From NCBI GenBank assembly GCA_946552115.1, contig CAMNRH010000005.1, forward strand, positions 1-64,000: 64,000 nucleotides of DNA, read 5' to 3'. The notes beneath the pieces were generated by a model, which saw nothing but the letters and a program-made list of their open reading frames with translations, did not search any database and was not told the DNA's origin. The position numbers and the translations under genes are program-made. The stretch's first letter is position 1. The number at the start of each line of letters is the position of its first letter. The DNA comes from an uncultured Lachnospiraceae bacterium (GTDB lineage: Bacteria; Bacillota; Clostridia; Lachnospirales; Lachnospiraceae). Shown in pieces: positions 8,481 through 17,427 of the stretch.

Positions 8481-9611
8481 TTAGTCGTAAAGGTTAGGAG
8501 CGATATTGTCATCCTCCATAGTGTCTTTGGTATACCAGTAACCATCCATCGGGATATCGGATACGGATTCGCCGTCTGCAACCTTTGTTAATGTAACGAT
8601 AGCCTCATAGCCCATCATTAACGGAGACTGTGTTACAGAACCGATAAACTGTCCGTTTGTGATAGCTTCTTTCTGAGGAGTACCAGCGTCAAAGCCTGCG
8701 CCGATAATTCCTTTTTCCGGATCTGTAGATAATTTATTCAGTGTCTGGTTAGCTGTAATAACGCCCTCAGCCGTTGTCTGATTAGAACCAAAAATTGCGA
8801 TTGTGTCGTCCTTGGACATAATCTTCTGAGCCTCTGTAGAAGCAAGGTCTACTGTTGTCTGTGCCGGAACACCAACCTCAATAATAACTTCTGCTTCTTT
8901 CTCATCAACCTTACCCTCTGTCGCGTTTACATAGAACTCATTACCAACTACTGCAACCTTCTTGCCTGCGCCTGTGCAAAGCTCTAACATCTTGTCGATG
9001 AAGCCCTGTCCACGCTGCTGGATATTCAATGCTGTAGCGTCCTGGTTAACCTCGCCGATTCTAACCTTTGCGTCAGTTGTAGCTGCTTTTACTTTTTCTT
9101 CAATAACCGGGAACATATTCTCTGCCGCAACTGCACCGGCTGCTACGTTATCTGTAGCTACCGTCGCAAGTACAGAGCCTTCCGGAGCCTCGTCAACGCC
9201 TGTATCGAAACATACTACCGGGATACCTGCCTCTAAAGCCTTGGAAAGGGAATCAACAACGGATTTCGTATCACATGCTGCCAGAGCAATTCCGTCCGGC
9301 TTCTTCTCGATTGCATCATCAAGCATCTGAACCTGGTCTGCAATATCAGACTCGTTTGCCGGTCCGTTTGCCTCAACCTCTACGCCAAGCTCTGCCTTTG
9401 CCTGCTCAACACCCTGGATAGCTGCCTGCCAGTATGTAGACTGGAAGCTCTTAACGATCATCTGGAATGAATATCCCTTGTTTCCGCCCTCTGAGCTCTC
9501 TGTGCCGCTGTCGCTTGCCGCGTCGTCTCCTCCGCCGCCGTTAGAACCACATGCTGCCAATGACAACACCATTGCTGCGCTAAGTAAAACAGCTAAAACT
9601 TTCTTTTTCAT
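8481..9611 (-). CDS. Sugar ABC transporter substrate-binding lipoprotein (RbsB type)
   Basis: A 376-residue extracellular binding lipoprotein. Signal peptide MKKKVLAVLLSAAMVLSLAAC with lipobox LAAC and Cys21, then a Gly/Ser/Asp linker and a periplasmic-binding-protein-like domain of the ribose/galactose class (IVKSFQSTYWQAAIQGVEQA, GIALAACDTKSV, VVCFDTGV, TVDLASTEAQKIM). It is last in the importer operon and next to the fucose genes, so L-fucose is the likely ligand; this is inference from position, as the pocket cannot be read from sequence alone. Confidence 0.88.
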   Translation of the reverse strand: MKKKVLAVLLSAAMVLSLAACGSNGGGGDDAASDSGTESSEGGNKGYSFQMIVKSFQSTYWQAAIQGVEQAKAELGVEVEANGPANESDIADQVQMLDDAIEKKPDGIALAACDTKSVVDSLSKALEAGIPVVCFDTGVDEAPEGSVLATVATDNVAAGAVAAENMFPVIEEKVKAATTDAKVRIGEVNQDATALNIQQRGQGFIDKMLELCTGAGKKVAVVGNEFYVNATEGKVDEKEAEVIIEVGVPAQTTVDLASTEAQKIMSKDDTIAIFGSNQTTAEGVITANQTLNKLSTDPEKGIIGAGFDAGTPQKEAITNGQFIGSVTQSPLMMGYEAIVTLTKVADGESVSDIPMDGYWYTKDTMEDDNIAPNLYD

Positions 9612-9676
9612 TTTTTTACTTTCCTCCTTAAATAAATTTTTTTATATGAAGTTCATATTTGAACAACATATTCTAA

Positions 9677-10648
9677 CTATTCTTTCTTCTTTACAACATC
9701 AATCAATACCGCCGCAATCAGCACGATACCTGTAAAAATCTGCTGCCAGTTTGCCTGAAGGCCGATAAACGGAAGTCCGACCTTCATCAGGCAGATAACA
9801 ATGACGCCTAAGAACGAACCGAAAATTGTGCCAACGCCTCCGGTTGCGGATACGCCGCCTACGATGGCTCCGCCGATTGCGTCAAGCTCGAAGCCTGCTC
9901 CTGAACCCGGATAAATGGTTGCATAGGTGGCCGCGTAAGCAACGCCTGCCAAGCCTGCGAAAAATCCCGAAATCACATATGCAAGCACGTGATAGAACTT
10001 AATATTGACACCAGCAAGCCTCGTTGCCTCCTTGTTGCTTCCGATCGCGATTGTATAACGTCCCACTCTCGTGTGGTCTAACACAAAGGACATAATAATT
10101 ACCAGAACAATCATGGATATAATACCAACCGGTATAACCGTCCCTGTAGCAGTCGTAAACTTAAAAATCTTTCTGAATGCTCCGGCCTCAGCTATTGCAG
10201 ACGGCCAGGACACGCCGAATCCGCCGCAGAGCGCCGGCCCCAGACCGCGCGTAATCATACAAGTACAAAGTGTTGCAAGAAACGGCGGTAAATCCATAAG
10301 GGCAACCAACGCGCCGTTAAACAGGCCAATCAGCAGGCCGATACCGATACATGCAAGGATACCAACTGCTACCGGCACATTCTGATGTACAATCAGATAA
10401 CCGCCAATCAGCGCATAGGATACCAGCCCGGTACCAATGGAAAGGTCTACACCGCCTGTAATCAGCGGGAACGTAACACCCAGCGCCATAAGTGTAATAT
10501 AATATGAATTATCCAGAACACTTACCAGTGTAGGATACGTTCTGAAAGTGGGGCTAAGAATACTGAAAAGGATAGCCATTATAGCAATGATTCCCAATAC
10601 CATGATCTCCCGCCCTTTTAATCCTCCAAAAGCTTTTTTGTTTGCCAT
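9677..10648 (-). CDS. Sugar ABC transporter permease (RbsC type), second of two
   Basis: A 323-residue inner-membrane permease of the branched-chain/ribose (BPD_transp_2) family with eight to ten hydrophobic segments and the family signature SIGTGLVSYALIGGY and GAIVGGVSATGGVGTIFG. The start is the ATG of MANKKAFGGLKG behind GAGGGAGGGG. It follows the ATPase gene by 16 bases. With the other permease it probably makes a heterodimeric pore, in contrast to the usual single RbsC. Confidence 0.88.
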   Translation of the reverse strand: MANKKAFGGLKGREIMVLGIIAIMAILFSILSPTFRTYPTLVSVLDNSYYITLMALGVTFPLITGGVDLSIGTGLVSYALIGGYLIVHQNVPVAVGILACIGIGLLIGLFNGALVALMDLPPFLATLCTCMITRGLGPALCGGFGVSWPSAIAEAGAFRKIFKFTTATGTVIPVGIISMIVLVIIMSFVLDHTRVGRYTIAIGSNKEATRLAGVNIKFYHVLAYVISGFFAGLAGVAYAATYATIYPGSGAGFELDAIGGAIVGGVSATGGVGTIFGSFLGVIVICLMKVGLPFIGLQANWQQIFTGIVLIAAVLIDVVKKKE

Positions 10649-10664
10649 CTTCTTACCCCTCCCT

Positions 10665-12161
10665 CTATTCAATCTCTCTTGTTGCAAGGTTCATGATGGT
10701 TTCCTGTTTTGCTTCAGAAATATCAAGCTCACCTGTTTTTTTGCCTTCGCACATGACAACAATCCGGTCGCTCATACGAAGAATCTCCGTCATTTCAGAG
10801 GAAATCATAATAATCGACTTGCCTTCCTCTACCAGCTTATTCATCAATTTATAAATTTCATTTTTTGCTCCGACGTCAATACCTCTTGTAGGCTCGTCAA
10901 AGATAAGAATATCACTGTTACGCGTCAGCCATTTTGCAATAACCACTTTCTGCTGATTACCGCCCGACAGGTTCACAACCAGCTGATCTACACCCGGCGT
11001 TTTCGTTGCAAGCGCTTCAACATATTTGTCCGCGATCTCTGTCTCCTTTTTCTTATCAATAAAGATTCCGTTCATGAAATCCTGCATGGAAGCCATCGTT
11101 GTATTCTCGGCAACCGTCTTCTGTACAACGATACCATATCTCTTCCTGTCCTCGGAAAGATAACCGATACCGCAATTAACGGCATCCTGCGGATTGTTAA
11201 TGGTCACTTTCTTTCCGTTCACATAGATATCTCCGCTCTCTTTCGGGTCTGCTCCAAACAGCGCTCTGGCCGTCTCCGTACGGCCGGCTCCCATAAGACC
11301 TGAAAATCCGAGTATTTCGCCTTTTCTCAGCTCAAAGCTTACATCCTGTACCATCCGTCCCGCATTGAGATGCTCCACCTTAAGAACAACCGGCGCGTCT
11401 TTCGGAACTGCGCTTTCCGTCTTCGGTTCCTCATAAATAACACGGCCAACCATCATGTTAATGATATCCTCTTTCGTGCATTCCTCTGTAATGAGAGTTC
11501 CCACATAAGCGCCGTCGCGCATTACCGTTACACGGTCTGTAATGACCTTAATCTCGTCCATACGGTGGGAAATATATACCATAGCAATATCTTTTTTCTT
11601 CAAATCGCGGATAATCTTAAACATCTCTTCAATTTCGGATTCTGTAAGCGCCGCAGACGGCTCGTCAAAAATGATAACCTTTGCGTCAAAGGAAACCGCC
11701 TTGGCAATTTCACACATCTGCTGCTTACCTACCGTCAGATGCGACATCGTCTCTGTCGGATCAATATCCACGTTCAGCCTGTCAAAGAGCTTTTTCGCCT
11801 CTTCATTCATTTTCCTGTCATCAATCCGGATTCCCTTTTTAAACTCTCTGCCGATAAACAGGTTCTGGGCAACGGTCAGATGACCCAGCATGTTAAGCTC
11901 CTGATGTACGATTACAATACCTGCATCCTGAGCTTCCCTTGTATTTTTAAATTCAATTTCTTTACCCTCATATGTAATGGTACCGGAGTCCTTTTTATAA
12001 ATACCGGTCAATACTTTCATCAGGGTCGATTTACCTGCGCCGTTTTCACCCATCAGCGCAAGAACCTCGCCCTTTCTCACCTCTAAATCCACATGATCCA
12101 GCGCGTGAACACCAGGGAATGACTTGTCAATTCCTTTCATTGTCAAAATAATATCGCCCAT
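10665..12161 (-). CDS. Sugar ABC transporter ATPase (RbsA type)
   Basis: A 498-residue protein with two fused nucleotide-binding domains, as in RbsA/MglA. First domain: Walker A GENGAGKST, signature LTVGKQQM, Walker B VIIFDEPSAAL. Second domain: GLMGAGRTE at the degenerate Walker A place, signature LSGGNQQKV, Walker B ILIFDEPTRGID. It couples ATP hydrolysis to sugar import with the flanking permeases. Confidence 0.93.
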   Translation of the reverse strand: MGDIILTMKGIDKSFPGVHALDHVDLEVRKGEVLALMGENGAGKSTLMKVLTGIYKKDSGTITYEGKEIEFKNTREAQDAGIVIVHQELNMLGHLTVAQNLFIGREFKKGIRIDDRKMNEEAKKLFDRLNVDIDPTETMSHLTVGKQQMCEIAKAVSFDAKVIIFDEPSAALTESEIEEMFKIIRDLKKKDIAMVYISHRMDEIKVITDRVTVMRDGAYVGTLITEECTKEDIINMMVGRVIYEEPKTESAVPKDAPVVLKVEHLNAGRMVQDVSFELRKGEILGFSGLMGAGRTETARALFGADPKESGDIYVNGKKVTINNPQDAVNCGIGYLSEDRKRYGIVVQKTVAENTTMASMQDFMNGIFIDKKKETEIADKYVEALATKTPGVDQLVVNLSGGNQQKVVIAKWLTRNSDILIFDEPTRGIDVGAKNEIYKLMNKLVEEGKSIIMISSEMTEILRMSDRIVVMCEGKKTGELDISEAKQETIMNLATREIE

Positions 12162-12191
12162 CTTCTCACCTCTCCTTTCTTGATACTATCA

Positions 12192-13172
12192 CTAATTTTT
12201 CCTGCGTCTTGCGGAAACGTCTGCATAAACCGCCGCAATAACAATCAAACCGGTAATAATATACTGATACTCTTTTGTGAATCCCAGCGCAAGAATACCC
12301 TGCTGTAAAAGAGAAATGATAATTACGCCAATCACGGTACCGCTGATAGATGCAAGTCCGCCGACCATGGACGTACCGCCCATGACACATCCTGCGATCG
12401 CCTCATTATTATACTGGTCGCCATATCCCGGCTGTACCGTTGTGTATGCCGCCACAAAAAAGATCGACGCAATACCGACTAATGTCCCGCAGATAATATA
12501 TGCCAGCATTTTCCATTTTTTAACATTAACGCCGGAAAGCCTTACCGCTTCTTCATTGCTTCCCAGGCAAAGTATGTAACGCCCCCATTTTGTTTTGTTT
12601 AAAACAACGGCGCAGATAACCGAAACAGCGAGAAAAATAATTAAACCAACCGGAATCCCGTTCATGCTGACAAAGTTTCTGTACCACCCGTCTGCCGTCG
12701 ATGACTGCGGCCAGCTTACGGACTGGGTTTTTGTAAATACGGCCGCGATTCCTTTTGCAATGTTCATACTCGCCATAGATACAATGAACGGCGGCACTTT
12801 CCAATACGCTACCAGATAGCCGTTAAAAACACCGAATACTACGCCGATTAAAACGCTCATAATCAGGCTTGCCGTCATCGGAACGCCGTATGTTATCAGA
12901 GAATATCCCGAAACAAGCGCACAGCAATACATAACCGGTCCTATCGAAAAATCAATTCCTCCCGTAGCGATAACAAACGTTACTCCCAGGGAAAGGAAAC
13001 CTAAAAAGTATACGTAGTTCAGTGTGTTGGTAATACGTGAAACTCCGAAAAAGCTGCCGCCTGTCAGAGCCCCAAACGCCAGGTACATCAAAATCAGGAC
13101 AAAAATCAGGACAATTCTGTTAAATCCCACCTTTTTTACAAATGCATTTTGCTTGATTTTCTCCACTTTCAT
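12192..13172 (-). CDS. Sugar ABC transporter permease (RbsC type), first of two
   Basis: A 326-residue polytopic permease, first gene of the importer operon. The start is the ATG of MKVEKIKQNAFVKK behind GGAGGAGG; the longer frame upstream runs into the operator region. Family marks: ATGGIDFSIGPVMY and GCVMGGTSMVGGLASISGTVIG. It is a diverged paralog of the second permease. It is preceded by a strong promoter and LacI-type operators. Confidence 0.88.
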   Translation of the reverse strand: MKVEKIKQNAFVKKVGFNRIVLIFVLILMYLAFGALTGGSFFGVSRITNTLNYVYFLGFLSLGVTFVIATGGIDFSIGPVMYCCALVSGYSLITYGVPMTASLIMSVLIGVVFGVFNGYLVAYWKVPPFIVSMASMNIAKGIAAVFTKTQSVSWPQSSTADGWYRNFVSMNGIPVGLIIFLAVSVICAVVLNKTKWGRYILCLGSNEEAVRLSGVNVKKWKMLAYIICGTLVGIASIFFVAAYTTVQPGYGDQYNNEAIAGCVMGGTSMVGGLASISGTVIGVIIISLLQQGILALGFTKEYQYIITGLIVIAAVYADVSARRRKN

Positions 13173-13220
13173 TCCTCCTCCATGAAAATTTCCTCCGAAA
13201 CACTTTTCAGCTGCCTGCCG

Positions 13221-13256
13221 CAAACGTTTCGCCTTTATATCGCGTAACGTTTCGCG
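13221..13256. promoter_or_regulatory. LacI-type operators upstream of the importer operon
   Basis: CGCGTAACGTTTCGCG at 13241-13256 is a near-perfect 16-base palindrome; a second partial site (CAAACGTTTCG) is at 13221-13231. Both lie between the promoter and the first permease gene, where a bound repressor would block transcription. The same CGCGAAACG half site stands in front of the regulator gene. Confidence 0.75.
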
Positions 13257-13337
13257 CTTACTTGTTCTAAAATACCATTCTATCCTTTTAGATATTTTTT
13301 ACATACTCCAAGACGGCTTCCTGTTTCTATAGTGCAT

Positions 13338-13367
13338 ATTATACTATACTGTTTTATATCACGTCAA
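13338..13367 (-). promoter_or_regulatory. Sigma-A promoter of the sugar importer operon
   Basis: On the minus strand, TTGACG (13362-13367), an 18-base spacer and TATAAT (13338-13343). It points into the permease gene. Confidence 0.75.
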
Positions 13368-13418
13368 CAGCTTTTTAGATTATTTTTCAATTAATTTGAC
13401 AATTTAATAACATTTCCT

Positions 13419-13430
13419 CGAAACGTTTCA
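13419..13430. promoter_or_regulatory. Upstream LacI-type operator
   Basis: CGAAACGTTTCA, overlapping the stop codon of the regulator gene and lying about 50 bases upstream of the importer -35 box. It is about 175 bases from the downstream operator, a distance that would allow a loop. Confidence 0.6.
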
Positions 13431-14429
13431 GTTGACAGCGCGAACCGATTCGCCCTTTTGTATTTCTGTTCCGAAGCATATTTTTACCGGAGCCCCGTCA
13501 CCCTGCTTTTCAATACGTTTCAGCAGCAGCTCCACCGCCTTTTCACACATCTTTTCCATCGGCTGGACGACCATATACCAGCTCGGGCGGACAACGCCCG
13601 TAATCATTAAAGCATCAAATCCGATAAGAGAGATATCCTCCGGGCAGGAAAACCTGGATTCGTTCACAGCCAGTACTCCGCCGAGCATCGTATCATAATT
13701 TCCCATCAAAACAGCGGTCGGACGATTCGGCATCGCCAGAAGCTCTTTCATCTTTTCGTATCCCACCTCCGAAGAATGCCGTCCTGTTTTTATATATTCC
13801 CTGCGGATCTCAATGCCTGCCTGCCTCATCGCATCCTCATACCCCTTAATCCGTTCAATCCCGGTATACTCTACATCAGAGGCAATGACCGCTATATCCC
13901 TGTGGTTATTTTTAAGAAGAATATCCACCGCACGAAACGCCGCAATCTGATTGTCAATCGCCACACAGTCAAACTCCTCGTCCTGAAAGGAGCGATCCAC
14001 CAGAACAATCGGAATTTTATCCTTTTTCGCCGGCTCTAAAAATCCGCCTTTCATATTTACGGGCAGTATAATAATACCGTCCACTTTCCGGCTTACCAGG
14101 AACTTCAGATTCTGCGCTTCTATCTCCTGTGCATTGCATGAATCGCAAATCATCATTCCATACCCGTATTTTCTAAGCTCCTGCCCGATATAATGCAACA
14201 GCTTTCCCGAAAAATAACATTCAATGTCATGGACCATAACCCCAACGATTCTTGTCTTATTTTTAACAAGCCCTCTTGCAATCTCATTTACCTCATAATG
14301 AAGCTCCTTTATCGCTTTCTCAATCAGGACTTTATTTTCCGGGAGTACGTTTCCTCCGTTCAGATATTTGGAAATCGTCGCCAGAGATAAGCCCGTTTTG
14401 TTTTTTACATCACGCATGGTTGCTGCCAC
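13428..14429 (-). CDS. LacI family regulator of the sugar importer/fucose genes
   Basis: A 333-residue repressor-type regulator: N-terminal LacI helix-turn-helix (AATMRDVKNKTGLSLATISKYLNGG) and a periplasmic-binding-like sensor domain (IVGVMVHDIECYFSGKLLHYIG, GIIILPVNMKGG, VDRSFQDEEFDCVAIDN, DISLIGFDALMITGV). The start is taken at the GTG giving VAATMRD, six bases after AGGTG; this matches the GTG start of the second LacI gene in the window. GAAACGTTTC operators are found before this gene and around the importer promoter, so it probably controls itself and the importer/fucose genes; the inducer is unknown. Confidence 0.88.
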   Translation of the reverse strand: MAATMRDVKNKTGLSLATISKYLNGGNVLPENKVLIEKAIKELHYEVNEIARGLVKNKTRIVGVMVHDIECYFSGKLLHYIGQELRKYGYGMMICDSCNAQEIEAQNLKFLVSRKVDGIIILPVNMKGGFLEPAKKDKIPIVLVDRSFQDEEFDCVAIDNQIAAFRAVDILLKNNHRDIAVIASDVEYTGIERIKGYEDAMRQAGIEIRREYIKTGRHSSEVGYEKMKELLAMPNRPTAVLMGNYDTMLGGVLAVNESRFSCPEDISLIGFDALMITGVVRPSWYMVVQPMEKMCEKAVELLLKRIEKQGDGAPVKICFGTEIQKGESVRAVN

Positions 14430-14454
14430 TCTGTTCACCTACCTCTTTTTATTA

Positions 14455-14468
14455 CGCGAAACGTTTTG
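14455..14468. promoter_or_regulatory. Operator in front of the LacI-type regulator
   Basis: CGCGAAACGTTTTG, 26 bases upstream of the regulator's GTG start. It shares the core and CGCG flank with the importer operator, suggesting autoregulation. Confidence 0.6.
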
Positions 14469-14591
14469 TTTATATACTATTTTTAGTAAATCACACTTTT
14501 CTCCGTTAAGTCAATAGAAAACACAAATATTTTCAAAAAACAATCTGCCAAAATCTGAAAAGTCATTATTTTAATCGCCTCTTTTCTGTTG

Positions 14592-14597
14592 TATAAT
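14592..14597 (+). promoter_or_regulatory. -10 box of the lipoprotein gene
   Basis: TATAAT 31 bases upstream of the ATG. No good -35 box is seen at the right spacing. Confidence 0.4.
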
Positions 14598-14627
14598 ATT
14601 AGGGAATACACGATTGGGAGGTTCTAT

Positions 14628-15161
14628 ATGAAACGGTTACTTCGATATATCACATATTTTTCTCTTTTGTCGCTTCTTACCGTTGCCGCCGCCGGATGTC
14701 AGGAAAAAAAAGCGGAATGTCCTTTCACCACTGTTACATGGGGAAATACACTGGAAGACATCACCGAACTTGAAGGCGAATGCAGCGATACCTATGACTC
14801 CATCTATGACGGCACAACCTACGCATATCCAAAAGAGTATAACGGCTTAGACGGAACCGTCAAATATGCCTTTGATGATAAGGAAAAGCTCGTCTCTATG
14901 TCATGGCTGTATGAAACGGAGGATTCGGAAGATTTGACAGAGGTTTATGATAAGCTTCACGGGGAAGCAGAAGCTATGCTGGGCGAGAGCGGCTTTCAGT
15001 ATAACTCCGATAAATTTTCCGATCTGACCTCCCCCGGCGACGTCTGGTATCTGAAAGACGGCAACGTAATTATTACAACCGTTGATACAAACGAAGCAAA
15101 GCTGCTTCAATATACCTTTCTTCATCCGGATGTTTCAGAAGAAAAACCGCAGAAAAATTAG
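14628..15161 (+). CDS. Small predicted lipoprotein
   Basis: A 177-residue exported protein: signal peptide MKRLLRYITYFSLLSLLTVAAAGC with lipobox AAGC and a mature part rich in Asp, Glu and Tyr. The start is the ATG after GGGAGG; an upstream Met is not supported. The mature part contains TTVTWGNTLEDITELEGE and a strand pattern (TVKYAFDDKEKLVSMSW ... YLKDGNVIITTVDTNEAKLLQYTF), similar in style to small Lachnospiraceae lipoproteins of unknown function. It is monocistronic and convergent with the MtlD-like genes. No function assigned. Confidence 0.75.
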   Translation: MKRLLRYITYFSLLSLLTVAAAGCQEKKAECPFTTVTWGNTLEDITELEGECSDTYDSIYDGTTYAYPKEYNGLDGTVKYAFDDKEKLVSMSWLYETEDSEDLTEVYDKLHGEAEAMLGESGFQYNSDKFSDLTSPGDVWYLKDGNVIITTVDTNEAKLLQYTFLHPDVSEEKPQKN

Positions 15162-15178
15162 GAGGGGGCTTCCCCTCC
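15161..15178. terminator. Bidirectional terminator between convergent genes
   Basis: Stem GGAGGGG / CCCCTCC with loop GCTT. On the minus strand it is followed by TAATTTTTC, a T-rich tail, so it serves the MtlD-like operon best; the plus-strand side lacks a clean T run. Confidence 0.6.
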
Positions 15179-15185
15179 CATTCTA

Positions 15186-16259
15186 CTATCCTTCTTTTTC
15201 TATCTCCTCCATATATTTCATAATCTCCGAAAAAAGCTTCTCTTTCGGATTCACGCCGCATATTTCCTCAAGAATCTGCTCTCTGCTCTTTTCCGTCTTA
15301 AGCTTTGTCCATGCATCCTCCGGTCCCGCATCATAGAGAATTGCCGCAGCGGCTGTTTTTTCGAGCACGGAAGCATCCTCCCCGTATTTTAAAAATAGCC
15401 GTATGGGGCCCATAATCCGCTCTCCTTTTGTAAGCTTCCTCTGCGGGTCTCTCGCATTTCTTAACACTGTATCCACAATGGACCTGTCGCGGAATTTCTT
15501 TTTTGAGAGAAGCGCAAATTCCTCCTGTTCCTCTTTCTCATAGCCGAATTCCCTGCAAAGCACCCGGTTTGTCACTTCATAGTTTCTGTCAAGTAATTCT
15601 GAAATTTCAGAATCATTTGCCGCATCCGCATAATCCGTATAGCCCTTTACCCATCCGAGATAAGCGATAATACAGCTTGCCGCATTATAGGTATAGAGTT
15701 TTCTGGTAAGGAAATCGGCAAACCGTTCCACAGGCTTAATCTGCTCCACCTCCGGAATATACCCTTTCAAAAGCTCCGCGTCATACTGCAGATAAGGATA
15801 ATTTTCCGAATAAATATCAAGGCCGCCCGCTTCCGTCGTCGTACAGAACACCGTCGCTTCACTGACCGAAATATTCTCTCTTCCTATAGAAGCTATGAGA
15901 GACGCGGACGGATGAGAAGCATTTTCACAGGTGATAATATAATAATGCTTTCCGTCTTTAAGCTTTTCACCAAGCCTTTCACCCACGGCCGAAAGATTCT
16001 GTCCCCCGACAGAAACAAGGATAAGCTCCACTTCCTCGAAAGATGCTTCCTCCCATGTATATGCTTCATAATGTTCAATCTCAAATGCTTCCCTTTCATC
16101 CCCGAAAAATTTGATCCGGAAGGATTTTTCTTTATTTAACGCCTCAACCAGCTTCTGATTACTGTCAATAAAAAGAATTTCACGGCCTGCCTCCGCAAGG
16201 AGTCTCCCTATAAATCCCCGCCCGGTCTTTCCGGCGCCTATGACGGCTATTCTACTCAT
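15186..16259 (-). CDS. MtlD-like polyol-phosphate dehydrogenase, paralog B
   Basis: A 357-residue member of the mannitol dehydrogenase family (long-chain polyol dehydrogenases). N-terminal Rossmann fold: VIGAGKTGRGFIGRLLAEAG; IITCENASHPS matches the CEN motif of mannitol-1-phosphate 5-dehydrogenase; NARDPQRKLTKGERIMGP matches its C-terminal domain. The catalytic KxxxxNxxH motif reads KLYTYNAAS: Lys and Asn kept, His replaced by Ser. The start overlaps the end of the upstream paralog by eight bases, so the two are translated together. Likely NAD-dependent oxidation of a phosphorylated or free sugar alcohol; the substrate is open. Confidence 0.82.
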   Translation of the reverse strand: MSRIAVIGAGKTGRGFIGRLLAEAGREILFIDSNQKLVEALNKEKSFRIKFFGDEREAFEIEHYEAYTWEEASFEEVELILVSVGGQNLSAVGERLGEKLKDGKHYYIITCENASHPSASLIASIGRENISVSEATVFCTTTEAGGLDIYSENYPYLQYDAELLKGYIPEVEQIKPVERFADFLTRKLYTYNAASCIIAYLGWVKGYTDYADAANDSEISELLDRNYEVTNRVLCREFGYEKEEQEEFALLSKKKFRDRSIVDTVLRNARDPQRKLTKGERIMGPIRLFLKYGEDASVLEKTAAAAILYDAGPEDAWTKLKTEKSREQILEEICGVNPKEKLFSEIMKYMEEIEKEG

Positions 16260-17424
16260 GAATCCACCCCCATTTTTTCAAAAGCTCAATCTTTGATTTT
16301 ATCAGCATTCCGAGATGTCCTTCCGTCTTAAGACCGCAGACCTTCTTAAGAATTGCATCAATTCCCTCTTCCTTTCGCATCCGCGTAAGCTCTCTGGCAA
16401 ATTCATCCTGTTCATTTTCATAATATATCGCGGCGGCAATCGCAATACACAGATTCTGCGGCTCGAATCCATACTCCAGGACAAGACGTGCGGAGCCGAC
16501 CAGACGGTCGTCTTTTCCAAGCTTGCGCAGCGGATCCCTCGCATTTCTTTCAATAAAATCAACAATCGTATCATCCTGAAGCTTATTTTTTGATGTCAGA
16601 GTAAATGCAAGCTGCTCCTTAAGCGGAAAATGATGCTTCTTCGATAAGGCTTTCGCCGTCTCCTCATATACGCCGTCTAAAATCTTTATAATTCTCTCAT
16701 CATGGGCCGCGTCCGCAATCTTTTCATATCCCAGGAGCGCGCCTATATAAGATGTGGTTCCGTTCGCCGCGTTATAGGTATAAAATTTTCTTTCAAGAAA
16801 GCCTGTAAATTCCGAAACCAGTTTTAATCCCTGAATAGCGGGAAGTTCTCCGATAATTCTGGAAGCGTCGACAGGAAACTCCCAGAAATCCTGTACATTC
16901 ACAGTCAACGGGTCTCCCTTAAGCTGTTCGGCATCCGGCTCAATTGCCGAGCGCATAATGACTGCCTCCGTAATCCCCACATGCTCCGTCAGATATTCTT
17001 CCGCATCATCAGAGACCGACGCTTCTATCCCGTCCTTTAAGATGGATGCCGGAAGCTTCCAGTTCTCACATGTAACAATATTAAGATTGCCGCCTTTTTT
17101 CGACTTTTTTTCAATTCCCCTGACAAGAACCGGTATCAGAGACGCAAGATTCTTACCGCCGACTGCCGTGAATACCGCGTCCGCATCTGCAATCGCATCC
17201 GCGGCTTTTTCCGTCTCCGCAAGGCCTATGGCACGCGCTCCTTTCACTTCGCAGTTTTTATCGGGATTCCCCAGTATGTTTACCGTGTAGCTTCCCCGCT
17301 CGTTCACAAGCTTCACAAGAGGCTCCGAGCGTTCCACAAATACAAACGGAATCTCACTTAAGTACAGTAAATGTCCGACAAATCCTCTGGCAATCTTTCC
17401 GGCTCCTAAAATGACACAGCCCAT
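16252..17424 (-). CDS. MtlD-like polyol-phosphate dehydrogenase, paralog A
   Basis: A 390-residue mannitol dehydrogenase family protein close in length to MtlD. Rossmann fold VILGAGKIARGFVGHLL, LNIVTCENWKLPASIL, the acidic substrate region, and NARDPLRKLGKDDRLVGSARLVLEYG. The catalytic motif reads KFYTYNAAN: again Lys and Asn but Asn instead of His. It starts three bases after the stop of the FGGY kinase. It probably works as a pair with paralog B, perhaps as a heterodimer or on successive substrates. Confidence 0.82.
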   Translation of the reverse strand: MGCVILGAGKIARGFVGHLLYLSEIPFVFVERSEPLVKLVNERGSYTVNILGNPDKNCEVKGARAIGLAETEKAADAIADADAVFTAVGGKNLASLIPVLVRGIEKKSKKGGNLNIVTCENWKLPASILKDGIEASVSDDAEEYLTEHVGITEAVIMRSAIEPDAEQLKGDPLTVNVQDFWEFPVDASRIIGELPAIQGLKLVSEFTGFLERKFYTYNAANGTTSYIGALLGYEKIADAAHDERIIKILDGVYEETAKALSKKHHFPLKEQLAFTLTSKNKLQDDTIVDFIERNARDPLRKLGKDDRLVGSARLVLEYGFEPQNLCIAIAAAIYYENEQDEFARELTRMRKEEGIDAILKKVCGLKTEGHLGMLIKSKIELLKKWGWIHE

Positions 17425-17427
17425 AAT

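Noticed and set aside
12166-12390. Small open frame on the minus strand inside the first permease gene
   Set aside because: It overlaps the permease in another frame, has no family resemblance and no independent ribosome site.
13419-13430. Catabolite repression (cre) site
   Set aside because: The site lacks the cre pattern TGnnAnCGnnnnCA at the required spacing and fits the GAAACGTTTC LacI-paralog operator better.
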